Shown piece after piece: positions 43,143 through 56,928 of a stretch of DNA of 64,000 nucleotides. Numbering within the stretch: position 1 is the first letter of the stretch; each line of letters begins with the position of its first letter. The stretch spans positions 4,402,001 through 4,466,000 of the forward strand of contig JAYKNF010000013.1 in NCBI GenBank assembly GCA_036172665.1. The letters are read 5' to 3'. The stretch comes from Prosopocoilus inquinatus (Eukaryota; Arthropoda; Insecta; Coleoptera; Lucanidae). The notes below the pieces were generated by a model that did no database searches, had not been told where the DNA came from, and worked only from the letters and a program-made list of their open reading frames with translations. Position numbers and translations under genes: made by a program.

Positions 43143-46100
43143 ATGGCGCCGCAATGATCGAAATCGGTCGCGTAGAACGTAAACCCGGGTTGTCGCGTAT
43201 CAAACGAAAGGTCTCGCCGAGCGGCGACGGAAAATCGCGTCGGTTCGATTTTTCGATCGAAGATGGCGCTGCAATGATCGAAATCGAACGCGTCGAACGT
43301 AAACCCGGGTTGTCGCGTATCAAACGAAAGGTCTCGCCGAGCGGCGACGGAAAATCGCGTCGGTTCGATTTTTCGATAGAAGATGGCGCTGCAATGATCG
43401 AAACTGGACGCGTCGAACGTAAACCCGGGTTGTCGCGCATCAAACGAAGGGTCTCGCCGAGCGGCGACGGAAAATCGCGTCGGTTCGATTTTTCGATCGA
43501 AGATGGCGCTGCAATGATCGAAATCGGACGCGTGGAACGTAAACCCGGGTTGTCGCGTATCAAACGAAAGGTCTCGCCGAGCGGCGACGGAAAATCGCGT
43601 TGGTTCGATTTTTCGATCGAAGATGGCGCTGCAATGATCGAAATCGGACGCGTCGAACGTAAACCCGGGTTGTCGCGTATCAAACGAAAGGTCTCGCCGA
43701 GCGGCGACGGAAAATCGCGTCGGTTCGATTTTTCGATCGAAGATGGCGCTGCAATAATCGAAATCGAACGCGTCGAACGTAAACCCGGGTTGTCGCGTAT
43801 CAAACGAAAGGTCTCGCCGAGCGGCGACGGAAAATCGCGTCGGTTCGATTTCTCGATCGAAGATGGCGCTGCAATGATCGAAACTGGACGCGTCGAACGT
43901 AAACCCGGGTTGTCGCGTATCAAACGAAAGGTCTCGCCGAGCGGCGACGGAAAATCGCGTCGGTTCGATTTTTCGATCGAAGATGGCGCTGCAATGATCG
44001 AAACTGGACGCGTCGAACGTAAACCCGGGTTGTCGCGCATCAAACGAAGGGTCTCGCCGAGCGGCGACGGAAAATCGCGTCGGTTCGATTTTTCGATCGA
44101 AGATGGCGCTGCAATGATCGAAATCGGACGCGTGGAACGTAAACCCGGGTTGTCGCCTATCAAACGAAAGGTCTCGCCGAGCGGCGACGGAAAATCGCGT
44201 TGGTTCGATTTTTCGATCGAAGATGGCGCTGCAATGATCGAAATCGGACGCGTCGAACGTAAACCCGGGTTGTCGCGTATCAAACGAAAGGTCTCGCCGA
44301 GCGGCGACGGAAAATCGCGTCGGTTCGATTTTTCGATCGAAGATGGCGCTGCAATGATCGAAATCGAACGCGTCGAACGTAAACCCGGATTGTCGCGTAT
44401 CAAACGAAAGGTCTCGCCGAGCGGCGACGGAAAATCGCGTCGGTTCGATTTCTCGATCGAAGATGGCGCTGCAATGATCGAAATCGGACGCGTCGAACGT
44501 AAACCCGGATTGTCGCGTATCAAACGAAAGGTCTCGCCGAGCGGCGACGGAAAATCGCGTCGGTTCGATTTTTCGATCGAAGATGGCGCTGCAATAATCG
44601 AAATCGAACGCGTCGAACGTAAACCCGGGTTGTCGCGTATCAAACGAAAGGTCTCGCCGAGCGGCGACGGAAAATCGCGTCGGTTCGATTTTTCGATCGA
44701 AGATGGCGCTGCAATGATCGAAACTGGACGCGTCGAACGTAAACCCGGGTTGTCGCGTATCAAACGAAAGGTCTCGCCGAGCGGCGACGGAAAATCGCGT
44801 CGGTTCGATTTTTCGATCGAAGATGGCGCTGCAATGATCGAAACTGGACGCGTCGAACGTAAACCCGGGTTGTCGCGTATCAAACGAAAGGTCTCGCCGA
44901 GCGGCGACGGAAAATCGCGTCGGTTCGATTTTTCGATCGAAGATGGCGCTGCAATGATCGAAACTGGACGCGTCGAACGTAAACCCGGGTTGTCGCGCAT
45001 CAAACGAAGGGTCTCGCCGAGCGGCGACGGAAAATCGCGTCGGTTCGATTTTTCGATCGAAGATGGCGCTGCAATGATCGAAATCGGACGCGTTGAACGT
45101 AAACCCGGGTTGTCGCGTATCAAACGAAAGGTCTCGCCGAGCGGCGACGGAAAATCGCGTCGGTTCGATTTTTCGATCGAAGATGGCGCTGCAATGATCG
45201 AAATCGGACGCGTCGAACGTAAACCCGGGTTGTCGCGTATCAAACGAAAGGTCTCGCCGAGCGGCGACGGAAAATCGCGTCGGTTCGATTTTTCGATCGA
45301 AGATGGCGCTGCAATGATCGAAATCGAACGCGTCGAACGTAAACCCGGATTGTCGCGTATCAAACGAAAGGTCTCGCCGAGCGGCGACGGAAAATCGCGT
45401 CGGTTCGATTTCTCGATCGAAGATGGCGCTGCAATGATCGAAATCGGACGCGTCGAACGTAAACCCGGGTTGTCGCGTATCAAACGAAAGGTCTCGCCGA
45501 GCGGCGACGGAAAATCGCGTCGGTTCGATTTTTCGATCGAGGATGGCGCTGCAATGATCGAAATCGAACGCGTCGAACGTAAACCCGGATTGTCGCGTAT
45601 CAAACGAAAGGTCTCGTCGAGCGGCGACGGAAAATTGCGTCGGTTCGATTTTTCGATCGAAGATGGCGCTGCAATGATCGAAATCGGACGCGTCGAACGT
45701 AAACCCGGGTTGTCCCGCATCAAACGAAAGGTCTCGCCGAGCGGCGACGGAAAATCGCGTCGGTTCGATTTTTCGATCGAAGATGGCGCTGCAATGATCG
45801 AAACTGGACGCGTCGAACGTAAACCCGGGTTGTCGCGCATCAAACGAAAGGTCTCGCCGAGCGGCGACGGAAAATCGCGTCGGTTCGATTTTTCGATCGA
45901 AGATGGCGCTGCAATGATCGAAATCGGACGCGTCGAACGTAAACCCGGGTTGTCGCATATCAAACGAAAGGTCTCGCCGAGCGGTGACGGAAAATCGCGT
46001 CGGTTCGATTTTTCGATCGAACATGGCGCTGCAATGATCGAAATCGAACGCGTCGAACGTAAACCCGGATTGTCGCGTATCAAACGAAAGGTCTCGCCGA

Positions 46101-46336
46101 GCGGCGACGGAAAATCGCGTCGGTTCGATTTTTCGATCGAAGATGGCGCTGCAATGATCGAAATCGGACGCGTCGAACGTAAACCCGGGTTGTCGCGCAT
46201 AAAACGAAAGGTCTCGCCGAGCGGCGACGGAAAATCGCGTCGGTTCGATTTTTCGATCGAAGATGGCGCTGCAATGATCGAAATCGGACGCGTCGAACGT
46301 AAACCCGGATTGTCGCCTATCAAACGAAAGGTCTAA
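43143..46336 (+). repeat. 120-bp array R17, about 26.5 monomers
   Basis: Same length and monomer order as 38031-41224, offset 5,112 bp, with only a few differences noticed (for example AATCGCG versus AATCACG and TCGCGTATC versus TCCCGTATC). 1,060 open codons from ATG 43154. Confidence 0.97.
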
Positions 46337-47141
46337 ATCGATCGCGTCGAATTCTTTCCGACGTAGAAGAAAGTGGCTTTACGAACGTAACGTTTACCAC
46401 ATGGCGAGAGATATACGGGGTGATATCGAAAATGTGACACGAACGCGTGTGTAACAGTGAAAAAGTGTTTCCACTGAAAAAAAGTAAGTGTTAAAAACAA
46501 CTGAAAACCTCCAAATTCCATTTCTCCGATGTTACTCCGGTAATCGGAAAAAAGGTTATAAGACGATCGCGGCGGCGGCGGCGGCGTCGTTTTGCCGGTT
46601 AAATTCTTCACGATTTGCATTGTGCCGTCGCGTGTACGCTCGACCGAACGCGTCGAGATTTTGACGGAGCTCATTTGAATTTGCCGCCGCGTAAAAGATG
46701 GGATCGACGAGGGTTGGTTGGCAACGATCGCGCGACACTCGCAGTAAGGAAACCTTGACACTTGACATATGTAATATTATATATATGTACGGCCAGTCGT
46801 GGGGCCGGAGCACCGGTGGTCGGAAGGGAGGGGGGGCGTGCTGACTATCGACAATGATCTAACCTGAAAGCGACGCGCGATCTCTTTCGCGTGTGTCTTG
46901 TTACGCCCGCAGTCGGCCCGGCGGCGGAGGGAGTACGTGCGCCGCCGGTCGAACGTGACCTAATCTAAAGCCGCCGACGCGATCTCTTTCGCCGCGCGGA
47001 CGCGTTCGAACATAATTTCGACCGTACATATTACGTAAATAGATGAATAAAGCATGCTTTGGATGTTCGTTTGTGATTAAAAAAAAAATGCGAGCGCGGG
47101 GAGGTCGATTCGTTCGCTCTCCGGCCGGCAATTAAAGCGGG
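46337..47141 (+). repeat. Full flank F10 (805 bp, alpha subtype)
   Basis: Standard alpha copy. No gene is recognised. Confidence 0.92.
47046..47051 (+). other. AATAAA poly(A)-type signal, unit 10
   Basis: Palindrome intact. Confidence 0.45.
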
Positions 47142-48026
47142 AAATTTAAGGGAAAAAATTGAAAAAAATCGATAAAAATTTTAAAAAATTAAAAATTAAG
47201 AGAACGGAAAAATTGAAAAAATTGGGGAAAAATATTCAAAATTTCGGGGGGAAATTTAAAAAAATCGAGAAAAATCGACAAGAATTCTAAAAATTAGGGA
47301 AACGGATTTCTTAAGTTTCCCAACTTTTTAAAACATTTCATCACTTCTTACATTTTCCTTCACTTTTTTTCGAAAATTGTTCAAGGTCAACCCAACCGAC
47401 GCCAACCCAAGCGAGGCCAACCCAGACGGCGAAAAAAAATTTAAAAATTAGGAGAACGGAAAAATTGAAAAAATTGGGGAAAAATATTCAAAATTTCGGG
47501 AAAAAATTGAAAAAATCGAAAAAAATAGGAAAAAATTCTAATAGAGGAAGCCGATTATTGACGTTTTACAACTTTTTTAAAACATTTTTCCTCACTTTCT
47601 CTTACATATTCCTTAACTCTTTTTTTTTTTAATTGTTCAAGGTCAACTCAAACGGCGCCAACCCAAGCGAGGTCAACCCAGATGACAGAAAAATTTTATT
47701 TTAAAGTAAACGAAAAAATTTAAAGAATTAGGGAAAAATGTAGTAAATTTCGAGAAAAAATTGAAAAAGATCGAAAAAAAATGGAAAAAATTCTAAAAAT
47801 TAAGGAAACCGATTTCTTAAGTTTTCCAACAATTTTTCTCACTTTCTGTTGTAAAATTGTTCAAGGTGAACCCAACCGACGCCAACCCAAGCGAGGCCAA
47901 CCCAGACGGCGAAAAAAAAATTATAAATTAGGAGAACGGAAAAATTGAAAAAATTGGGGAATAATACTCAAAATTTCGAAAATTAGAAAAATCAATTCTT
48001 AAAGTTTTCCAACATTCTTCCAAGTC
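47142..48026 (+). repeat. A-rich block A10, shortest (885 bp)
   Basis: Four ~250-bp repeats with a private ~20-bp deletion in the pyrimidine stretch of copy 3 (TTTTTCTCACTTTCTGTTG, near 47833-47851) and a small loss near 47538 (TTCTAATAGAGG). No gene is seen. Confidence 0.93.
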
Positions 48027-48229
48027 CCTAGGTGCCGCGAGCCCCCAAAGGCTAGCGGCCCAAACAGCGCGCAGCGCTCTCACCTCTTCCGTCCAAACGA
48101 AACCTCCGTCTATACAAAGCCTCTGTCCACACAAGCCTCTGTTCATACCCACAAGTGGGCGGAGCGTAGCGGATCCCACTTGTCATATATAAGAAAAGAA
48201 ACTCGGAAAAGTGTACTTAAGGGGTTCCT
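48027..48229 (+). promoter_or_regulatory. Promoter-like block P11 (TATA at 48186-48193)
   Basis: Reference elements intact; precedes the shortest array. Confidence 0.5.
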
Positions 48230-48350
48230 ATGGCGCCGCAATGAAAAATCGCGTCGGTTCGATTTTTCGAGCGAAGATGGCGCTGCAATGATCGAAATCG
48301 GACGCGTCGAACGTAAACCCGGATTGTCGCCTATCAAACGAAAGGTATAA
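48230..48350 (+). repeat. Short array R18, about 0.9 monomer with the 73-bp leader deletion
   Basis: The minimum array: the deleted leader joins directly to the terminal monomer (TCGCCTATC), and the end reads AAAGGTATAA instead of AAAGGTCTAA, still giving a TAA. Confidence 0.9.
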
Positions 48351-48627
48351 ATCGATCGCGTCGAATTCTTTCCGACGTAGAAGAAAGTTGCTTTAGGAAC
48401 GTAACGTTTACCACACGGCGAGAGATATACGGGGTGATATCGAGAATGTGACCCGAACGCGTGTGTAACAGTGAAAAAGTGTTTAACACTGAAAAAAAGT
48501 AAGTGTTAAAAACAACTGAAAACCTCCAAATTCCATTTCTCCCATGTTACTCCGGTAATCGGAAAAAAGGTTATAAGACGATCGCGGCGGCGGCGGCGGT
48601 GTCGTTTTGCCGGTTAAATTCTTCACG
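48351..48627 (+). repeat. Truncated flank t8 (277 bp, T subtype)
   Basis: T-type markers and fixed breakpoint; private variants AAAGTTGCTTTAGG and CTCCCATG, the latter disrupting the CCGAT hairpin arm. Confidence 0.92.
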
Positions 48628-50343
48628 AAACCCGGGTTGTCGCGTATCAAACGAAAGGTCTCGCCGAGCGGCGACGGAAAATCGCGTCGGTTCGATTTTT
48701 CGATCGAAGATGGCGCTGCAATGATCGAAATCGAACGCGTCGAACGTAAACCCATATTGTCGCGTATCAAACGAAAGGTCTCGCCGAGCGGCGACGGAAA
48801 ATCGCGTCGGTTCGATTTCTCGATCGAAGATGGCGCTGCAATGATCGAAATCGAACGCGTCGAACGTAAACCCGGATTGTCGCGTATCAAACGAAAGGTC
48901 TCGCCGAGCGGCGACGGAAAATCGCGTCGGTTCGATTTTTCGATCGAAGATGGCGCTGCAATGATCGAAATCGAACGCGTCGAACGTAAACCCGGGTTGT
49001 CGCGCATCAAACGAAAGGTCTCGCCGAGCGGCGACGGAAAATCGCGTCGGTTCGATTTTTCGATCGAAGATGGCGCTGCAATGATCGAAACTGGACCCGT
49101 CGAACGTAAACCCGGGTTGTCGCGCATCAAACGAAAGGTCTCGCCGTGCGGCGACGGAAAATCGCGTCGGTTCGATTTTTCGATCGAAGATGGCGCTGCA
49201 ATGATCGAAACTGGACGCGTCGAACGTAAACCCGGGTTGTCGCGCATCAAACGAAAGGTCTCGCCGAGCGCCGACGGAAAATCGCGTCGGTTCGATTTTT
49301 CGATGGAAGATGGCGCTGCAATTATCGAAACTGGACGCGTCGAACGTAAACCCGGGTTGTCGCGCATCAAACGAAAGGTCTCGCCGAGCGGCGACGGAAA
49401 ATGGCGTCGGTTCAATTTTTCGATCGAAGATGGCGCTGCAATGATCGATATCGGACGCGTCGAACGTAAACCCGGGTTGTCGCGTATCAAACGAAAGGTC
49501 TCGCCGAGCGGCGACGGAAAATCGCGTCGGTTCGATTTTTCGATCGAAGATGGCGCTGCAATGATCGAAATCGAACGCGTCGAACGTAAACCCGGGTTGT
49601 CGCGCATCAAACGAAAGGTCTCGCCGAGCGGCGACGGAAAATCGCGTCGGTTCGATTTTTCGATCGAAGATGGCGCTGCAATGATCGAAACTGGACGCGT
49701 CGAACGTAAACCCGGGTTGTCGCGCATCAAACGAAAGGTCTCGCCGTGCGGCGACGGAAAATCGCGTCGGTTCGATTTTTCGATCGAAGATGGCGCTGCA
49801 ATGATCGAAACTGGACGCGTCGAACGTAAACCCGGGTTGTCGCGCATCAAACGAAAGGTCTCGCCGAGCGGCGACGGAAAATCGCGTCGGTTCGATTTTT
49901 CGATCGAAGATGGCGCTGCAATGATCGAAATCGGACGCGTCGAACGTAAACCCGGGTTGTCGCATATCAAACGAAAGGTCTCGCCGAGCGGTGACGGAAA
50001 ATCTTGTCGGTTCGATTTTTCGATCGAACATGGCGCTGCAATGATCGAAATCGAACGCGTCGAACGTAAACCCGGATTGTCGCGTATCAAACGAAAGGTC
50101 TCGCCGAGCGGCGACGGAAAATCGCGTCGGTTCGATTTTTCGATCGAAGATGGCGCTGCAATGATCGAAATCGGACGCGTCGAACGTAAACCCGGGTTGT
50201 CGCGCATAAAACGAAAGGTCTCGCCGAGCGGCGACGGAAAATCGCGTCGGTTCGATTTTTCGATCGAAGATGGCGCTGCAATGATCGAAATCGGACGCGT
50301 CGAACGTAAACCCGGATTGTCGCCTATCAAACGAAAGGTCTAA
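48628..50343 (+). repeat. 120-bp array R19, about 14.3 monomers
   Basis: Open in the + frame to TAA at 50341-50343. Same length as 57650-59365, but with different early monomers (CCCATATTG, CTGGACCCG), and it lacks the TTCTAT variant. Confidence 0.97.
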
Positions 50344-51148
50344 ATCGATCGCGTCGAATTCTTTCCGACGTAGAAGAAAGTAGCTTTACGAACGTAACGT
50401 TTACCACATGGCGAGAGATATACGGGGTGATATCGAAAATGTGACACGAACGCGTGTGTAACAGTGAAAAAGTGTTTCCACTGAAAAAAAGTAAGTGTTA
50501 AAAACAACTGAAAACCTCCAAATTCCATTTCTCCGATGTTACTCCGGTAATCGGAAAAAAGGTTATAAGACGATCGCGGCGGCGGCGGCGGCGTCGTTTT
50601 GCCGGTTAAATTCTTCACGATTTGCATTGTGCCGTCGCGTGTACGCTCGACCGAACGCATCGAGATTTTGACGGAGCTCATTTGAATTTGCCGCCGCGTA
50701 AAAGATGGGATCGACGAGGGTTGGTTGGCAACTATCGCACGACACGCGCAGTAAGGAAACCTTGACACTTGACATATGTAATATTATATATCTGTACGGC
50801 CAGTCGTGGGGCCGGAGCACCGGTGGTCGGAAGGGAGGGGGGGCGTACTGCCTATCGACAGTGATCTAACCTGAAAGCGACGCGCGAACTCTTTCGCGTG
50901 TGTCGTGTTACGCCGGCAGTCGGCCCGGCGGCGGAGAGAGTACGTACGCCGCCGGTCGAACGTGACCTAATCTAAAGCCGCCGACGCGATCTCTTTCGCC
51001 GCGCGGACGCGTTCGAACATAATTTCGACCGTACATATTACGTAAATAGATGAATAAAGGAGGCTTTGGATGTTCGTTTGTGATTAAAAAAAAAATGCGA
51101 GCGCGGGGAGGTCGATTCGTTCGCTCTCCGGCCGGCAATTAAAGCGGG
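50344..51148 (+). repeat. Full flank F11 (805 bp, beta subtype)
   Basis: Beta-subtype markers with GTAAGT present. No gene is recognised. Confidence 0.92.
51053..51058 (+). other. AATAAA poly(A)-type signal, unit 11
   Basis: Hexamer kept; palindrome destroyed (AAAGGAGGCTTT). Confidence 0.42.
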
Positions 51149-52056
51149 AAATTTAAGGGAAAAAATTGAAAAAAATCGATAAAAATTTTAAAAAATTAAA
51201 AATTAAGAGAACGGAAAAATTGAACAAATTGGGGAAAAATATTCAAAATTTCGGGGGGAAATTTAAAAAAATCGAGAAAAATCGACAAGAATTCTAAAAA
51301 TTAGGGAAACGGATTTCTTAAGTTTCCCAACTTTTTTAAAACATTTCATCACTTCTTACATTTTCCTTCACTTTTTTTCGAGAATTGTTCAAGGTCTACC
51401 CAACCGACGCCAACCCAAGCGAGGCCAACCCAGACGGCGAAAGAAAATTTAAAAATTAGAACGGAAAAATTGAAAAAATTGGGGAAAAATATTCAAAATT
51501 TCGGGAAAAAATTGAAAAAATCGAAAAAAATAGGAAAAAATTCTAAGAATAGAGGAAGCCGATTATTGACGTTTTACAACTTTTTTAAAACATTTTTCCT
51601 CACTTTCTCTTACATATTCCTTAACTCTTTTTTTTTTTAATTGTTCAAGGTCAACTCAAACGGCGCCAACCCAAGCGAGGCCAACCCAGATGACAGAAAA
51701 ATTTTATTTTAAAGAAAACGAAAAAATTTAAAGAATTAGGGAAAAATGTAGTAAATTTCGAGAAAAAATTGAAAAAAATCGAAAAAAAATGGAAAAAATT
51801 CTAAAAATTAAGGAAACCTATTTCTCAAGTTTTCCAACAATTTTTCTCACTTTTTCTTAAACTTTCCTTCCCTTTCTGTTCTAAAATTGTTCAAGGTGAA
51901 CCCAACCGACGCCAACCCAAGCGAGGCCAACCCAGACGGCGAAAAAAAAATTATAAATTAGGAGAACGGAAAAATTGAAAAAATTGGGGAATAATACTCA
52001 AAATTTCGAAAATTAGAAAAATCAATTCTTAAAGTTTTCCAACATTCTTCCAAGTC
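51149..52056 (+). repeat. A-rich block A11
   Basis: Four ~250-bp repeats; AAAATTAGAACGG lacks three bases at the start of copy 2, and AAGGTCTACCC alters one CAACCCAA unit. No gene is seen. Confidence 0.93.
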
Positions 52057-52259
52057 CCTAGGTGCCGCGAGCCCCCAAAGGCTAGCGGCCCAAACAGCGC
52101 GCAGCGCTCTCACCTCTTCCGTCCAAACGAAACCTCCGTCTATACAAAGCCTCTGTCCACACAAGCCTCTGTTCATACCCACAAGTGGGCGGAGAGTAGC
52201 GGATCCCACTTGTCATATATAAGAAAAGAAACTCGGAAAAGTGTACTTAAGGGGTTCCT
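52057..52259 (+). promoter_or_regulatory. Promoter-like block P12 (TATA at 52216-52223)
   Basis: CGGAGAGTAG loop variant; remaining elements intact. Confidence 0.48.
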
Positions 52260-55213
52260 ATGGCGCCGCAATGATCGAAATCGGTCGCGTAGAACGTAAA
52301 CCCGGGTTGTCGCGTATCAAACGAAAGGTCTCGCCGAGCGGCGACGGAAAATCGCGTCGGTTCGATTTTTCGATCGAAGATGGCGCTGCAATGATCGAAA
52401 TCGAACGCGTCGAACGTAAACCCGTATTGTCGCGTATCAAACGAAAGGTCTCGCCGAGCGGCGACGGAAAATCGCGTCGGTTCGATTTTTCGATCGAAGA
52501 TGGCGCTGCAATAATCGAAATCGAACGCGTCGAACGTAAACCCGGGTTGTCGCGTATCAAACGAAAGGTCTCGCCGAGCGGCGACGGAAAATCGCGTCGG
52601 TTCGATTTTTCGATCGAAGATGGCGCTGCAATGATCGAAACTGGACGCGTCGAACGTAAACCCGGGTTGTCGCGTATCAAACGAAAGGTCTCGCCGAGCG
52701 GCGACGGAAAATCGCGTCGGTTCGATTTTTCGATCGAAGATGGCGCTGCAATGATCGAAACTGGACGCGTCGAACGTAAACCCGGGTTGTCGCGCATCAA
52801 ACGAAGGGTCTCGCCGACCGGCGACGGAAAATCGCGTCGGTTCGATTTTTCGATCGAAGATGGCGCTGCAATGATCGAAATCGGACGCGTGGAACGTAAA
52901 CCCGGGTTGTCGCGTATCAAACGAAAGGTCTCGCCGAGCGGCGACGGAAAATCGCGTTGGTTCGATTTTTCGATCGAAGATGGCGCTGCAATGATCGAAA
53001 TCGGACGCGTCGAACGTAAACCCGGGTTGTCGCGTATCAAACGAAAGGTCTCGCCGAGCGGCGACGGAAAATCGCGTCGGTTCGATTTTTCGATTGAAGA
53101 TGGCGCTGCAATGATCGAAATCGAACGCGTCGAACGTAAACCCGGATTGTCGCGTATCAAACGGAAGGTCTCGCCGAGCGGCGACGGAAAATCGCGTCGG
53201 TTCGATTTCTCGATCGAAGATGGCGCTGCAATGATCGAAATCGGACGCGTCGAACGTAAACCCGGATTGTCGCGTATCAAACGAAAGGTCTCGCCGAGCG
53301 GCGACGGAAAATCGCGTCGGTTCGATTTTTCGATCGAAGATGGCGCTGCAATAATCGAAATCGAACGCGTCGAACGTAAACCCGGGTTGTCGCGTATCAA
53401 ACGAAAGGTCTCGCCGAGCGGCGACGGAAAATCGCGTCGGTTCGATTTTTCGATCGAAGATGGCGCTGCAATGATCGAAACTGGACGCGTCGAACGTAAA
53501 CCCGGGTTGTCGCGTATCAAACGAAAGGTCTCGCCGAGCGGCGACGGAAAATCGCGTCGGTTCGATTTTTCGATCGAAGATGGCGCTGCAATGATCGAAA
53601 CTGGACGCGTCGAACGTAAACCCGGGTTGTCGCGTATCAAACGAAAGGTCTCGCCGAGCGGCGACGGAAAATCGCGTCGGTTCGATTTTTCGATCGAAGA
53701 TGGCGCTGCAATGATCGAAACTGGACGCGTCGAACGTAAACCCGGGTTGTCGCGCATCAAACGAAGGGTCTCGCCGAGCGGCGACGGAAAATCGCGTCGG
53801 TTCGATTTTTCGATCGAAGATGGCGCTGCAATGATCGAAATCGGACGCGTTGAACGTAAACCCGGGTTGTCGCGTATCAAACGAAAGGTCTCGCCGAGCG
53901 GCGACGGAAAATCGCGTCGGTTCGATTTTTCGATCGAAGATGGCGCTGCAATGATCGAAATCGGACGCGTCGAACGTAAACCCGGGTTGTCGCGTATCAA
54001 ACGAAAGGTCTCGCCGAGCGGCGACGGAAAATCGCGTCGGTTCGATTTTTCGATCGAAGATGGCGCTGCAATGATCGAAATCGAACGCGTCGAACGTAAA
54101 CCCGGATTGTCGCGTATCAAACGAAAGGTCTCGCCGAGCGGCGACGGAAAATCGCGTCGGTTCGATTTCTCGATCGAAGATGGCGCTGCAATGATCGAAA
54201 TCGGACGCGTCGAACGTAAACCCGGGTTGTCGCATATCAAACGAAAGGTCTCGCCGAGCGGCGACGGAAAATCGCGTCGGTTCGATTTTTCGATCGAAGA
54301 TGGCGCTGCAATGATCGAAATCGGACGCGTCGAACGTAAACCCGGGTTGTCGCGTATCAAACGAAAGGTCTCGCCGAGCGGCGACGGAAAATCGCGTCGG
54401 TTCGATTTTTCGATCGAGGATGGCGCTGCAATGATCGAAATCGAACGCGTCGAACGTAAACCCGGATTGTCGCGTATCAAACGAAAGGTCTCGTCGAGCG
54501 GCGACGGAAAATTGCGTCGGTTCGATTTTTCGATCGAAGATGGCGCTGCAATGATCGAAATCGGACGCGTCGAACGTAAACCCGGGTTGTCCCGCATCAA
54601 ACGAAAGGTCTCGCCGAGCGGCGACGGAAAATCGCGTCGGTTCGATTTTTCGATCGAAGATGGCGCTGCAATGATCGAAACTGGACGCGTCGAACGTAAA
54701 CCCGGGTTGTCGCGCATCAAACGAAAGGTCTCGCCGAGCGGCGACGGAAAATCGCGTCGGTTCGATTTTTCGATCGAAGATGGCGCTGCAATGATCGAAA
54801 TCGGACGCGTCGAACGTAAACCCGGGTTGTCGCATATCAAACGAAAGGTCTCGCCGAGCGGTGACGGAAAATCTTGTCGGTTCGATTTTTCGATCGAACA
54901 TGGCGCTGCAATGATCGAAATCGAACGCGTCGAACGTAAACCCGGATTGTCGCGTATCAAACGAAAGGTCTCGCCGAGCGGCGACGGAAAATCGCGTCGG
55001 TTCGATTTTTCGATCGAAGATGGCGCTGCAATGATCGAAATCGGACGCGTCGAACGTAAACCCGGGTTGTCGCGCATAAAACGAAAGGTCTCGCCGAGCG
55101 GCGACGGAAAATCGCGTCGGTTCGATTTTTCGATCGAAGATGGCGCTGCAATGATCGAAATCGGACGCGTCGAACGTAAACCCGGATTGTCGCCTATCAA
55201 ACGAAAGGTCTAA
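52260..55213 (+). repeat. 120-bp array R20, about 24.5 monomers
   Basis: ATG 52271 to TAA gives 980 open codons. The 5' part follows the arrays of units 1 and 7, and the middle part follows those of units 9 and 10. The TCTTGTCGG variant near the end is shared with arrays that lie behind truncated flanks. Confidence 0.97.
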
Positions 55214-56018
55214 ATCGATCGCGTCGAATTCTTTCCGACGTAGAAGAAAGTGGCTTTACGAACGTAACGTTTACCTCATGGCGAGAGATATACGGGGTGA
55301 TATCGAAAATGTGACACGAACGCGTGTGTAACAGTGAAAAAGTGTTTCCACTGAAAAAAAGTAAGTGTTAAAAACAACTGAAAACCTCCAAATTCCATTT
55401 CTCCGATGTTACTCCGGTAATCGGAAAAAAGGTTATAAGACGATCGCGGCGGCGGCGGCGGCGTCGTTTTGCCGGTTAAATTCTTCACGATTTGCATTGT
55501 GCCGTCGCGTGTACGCTCGACCGAACGCGTCGATATTTTGACGGAGCTCATTTGAATTTGCCTCCGCGTAAAAGATGGGATCGACGAGGGTTGGTTGGCA
55601 ACGATCGCGCGACACTCGCAGTAAGGAAACCTTGACACTTGACATATGTAATATTATATATATGTACGGCCAGTCGTGGGGCCGGAGCACCGGTGGTCGG
55701 AAGGGAGGGGGGGCGTGCTGACTATCGACAATGATCTAACCTGAAAGCGACGCGCGATCTCTTTCGCGTGTGTCTTGTTACGCCCGCAGTCGGCCCGGCG
55801 GCGGAGGGAGTACGTGCGCCGCCGGTCGAACGTGACCTAATCTAAAGCCGCCGACGCGATCTCTTTCGCCGCGCGGACGCGTTCGAACATAATTTCGACC
55901 GTACATATTACGTAAATAGATGAATAAAGCATGCTTTGGATGTTCGTTTGTGATTAAAAAAAAAATGCGAGCGCGGGGAGGTCGATTCGTTCGCTCTCCG
56001 GCCGGCAATTAAAGCGGG
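55214..56018 (+). repeat. Full flank F12 (805 bp, alpha subtype)
   Basis: Alpha copy with CGTCGATATTTTG, a variant shared with the last flank of the window, plus private CCTCATGG and TTTGCCTCCG changes. No gene is recognised. Confidence 0.92.
55923..55928 (+). other. AATAAA poly(A)-type signal, unit 12
   Basis: Palindrome intact. Confidence 0.45.
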
Positions 56019-56928
56019 AAATTTAAGGGAAAAAATTGAAAAAAATCGATAAAAATTTTAAAAAATTAAAAATTAAGAGAACGGAAAAATTGAAAAAATT
56101 GGGGAAAAATATTCAAAATTTCGGGGGGAAATTTAAAAAAATCGAGAAAAATCGACAAGAATTCTAAAAATTAGGGAAACGGATTTCTTAAGTTTCCCAA
56201 CTTTTTTAAAACATTTCATCACTTCTTACATTTTCCTTCACTTTTTTTCGAAAATTGTTCAAGGTCAACCCAACCGACGCCAACCCAAGCGAGGCCAACC
56301 CAGACGGCGAAAAAAAATTTAAAAATTAGGAGAACGGAAAAATTGAAAAAATTGGGGAAAAATATTCAAAATTTCGGGAAAAAATTGAAAAAATCGAAAA
56401 AAATAGGAAAAAATTCTAAGAATAGAGGAAGCCGATTATTGACGTTTTACAACTTTTTTAAAACATTTTTCCTCACTTTCTCTTACATATTCCTTAACTC
56501 TTTTTTTTTTAATTGTTCAAGGTCAACTCAAACGGCGCCAACCCAAGCGAGGTCAACCCAGATGACAGAAAAATTTTATTTTAAAGTAAACGAAAAAATT
56601 TAAAGAATTAGGGAAAAATGTAGTAAATTTCGAGAAAAAATTGAAAAAGATCGAAAAAAAATGGAAAAAATTCTAAAAATTAAGGAAACCGATTTCTTAA
56701 GTTTTCCAACAATTTTTCTCACTTTTTCTTAAACTTTCCTTCCCTTTCTGTTGTAAAATTGTTCAAGGTGAACCCAACCGACGCCAACCCAAGCGAGGCC
56801 AACCCAGACGGCGAAAAAAAAATTATAAATTAGGAGAACGGAAAAATTGAAAAAATTGGGGAAAAATACTCAAAATTTCGAAAATTAGAAAAATCAATTC
56901 TTAAAGTTTTCCAACATTCTTCCAAGTC
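56019..56928 (+). repeat. A-rich block A12
   Basis: Four ~250-bp repeats of the first copy-3 haplotype. No gene is seen. Confidence 0.93.
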
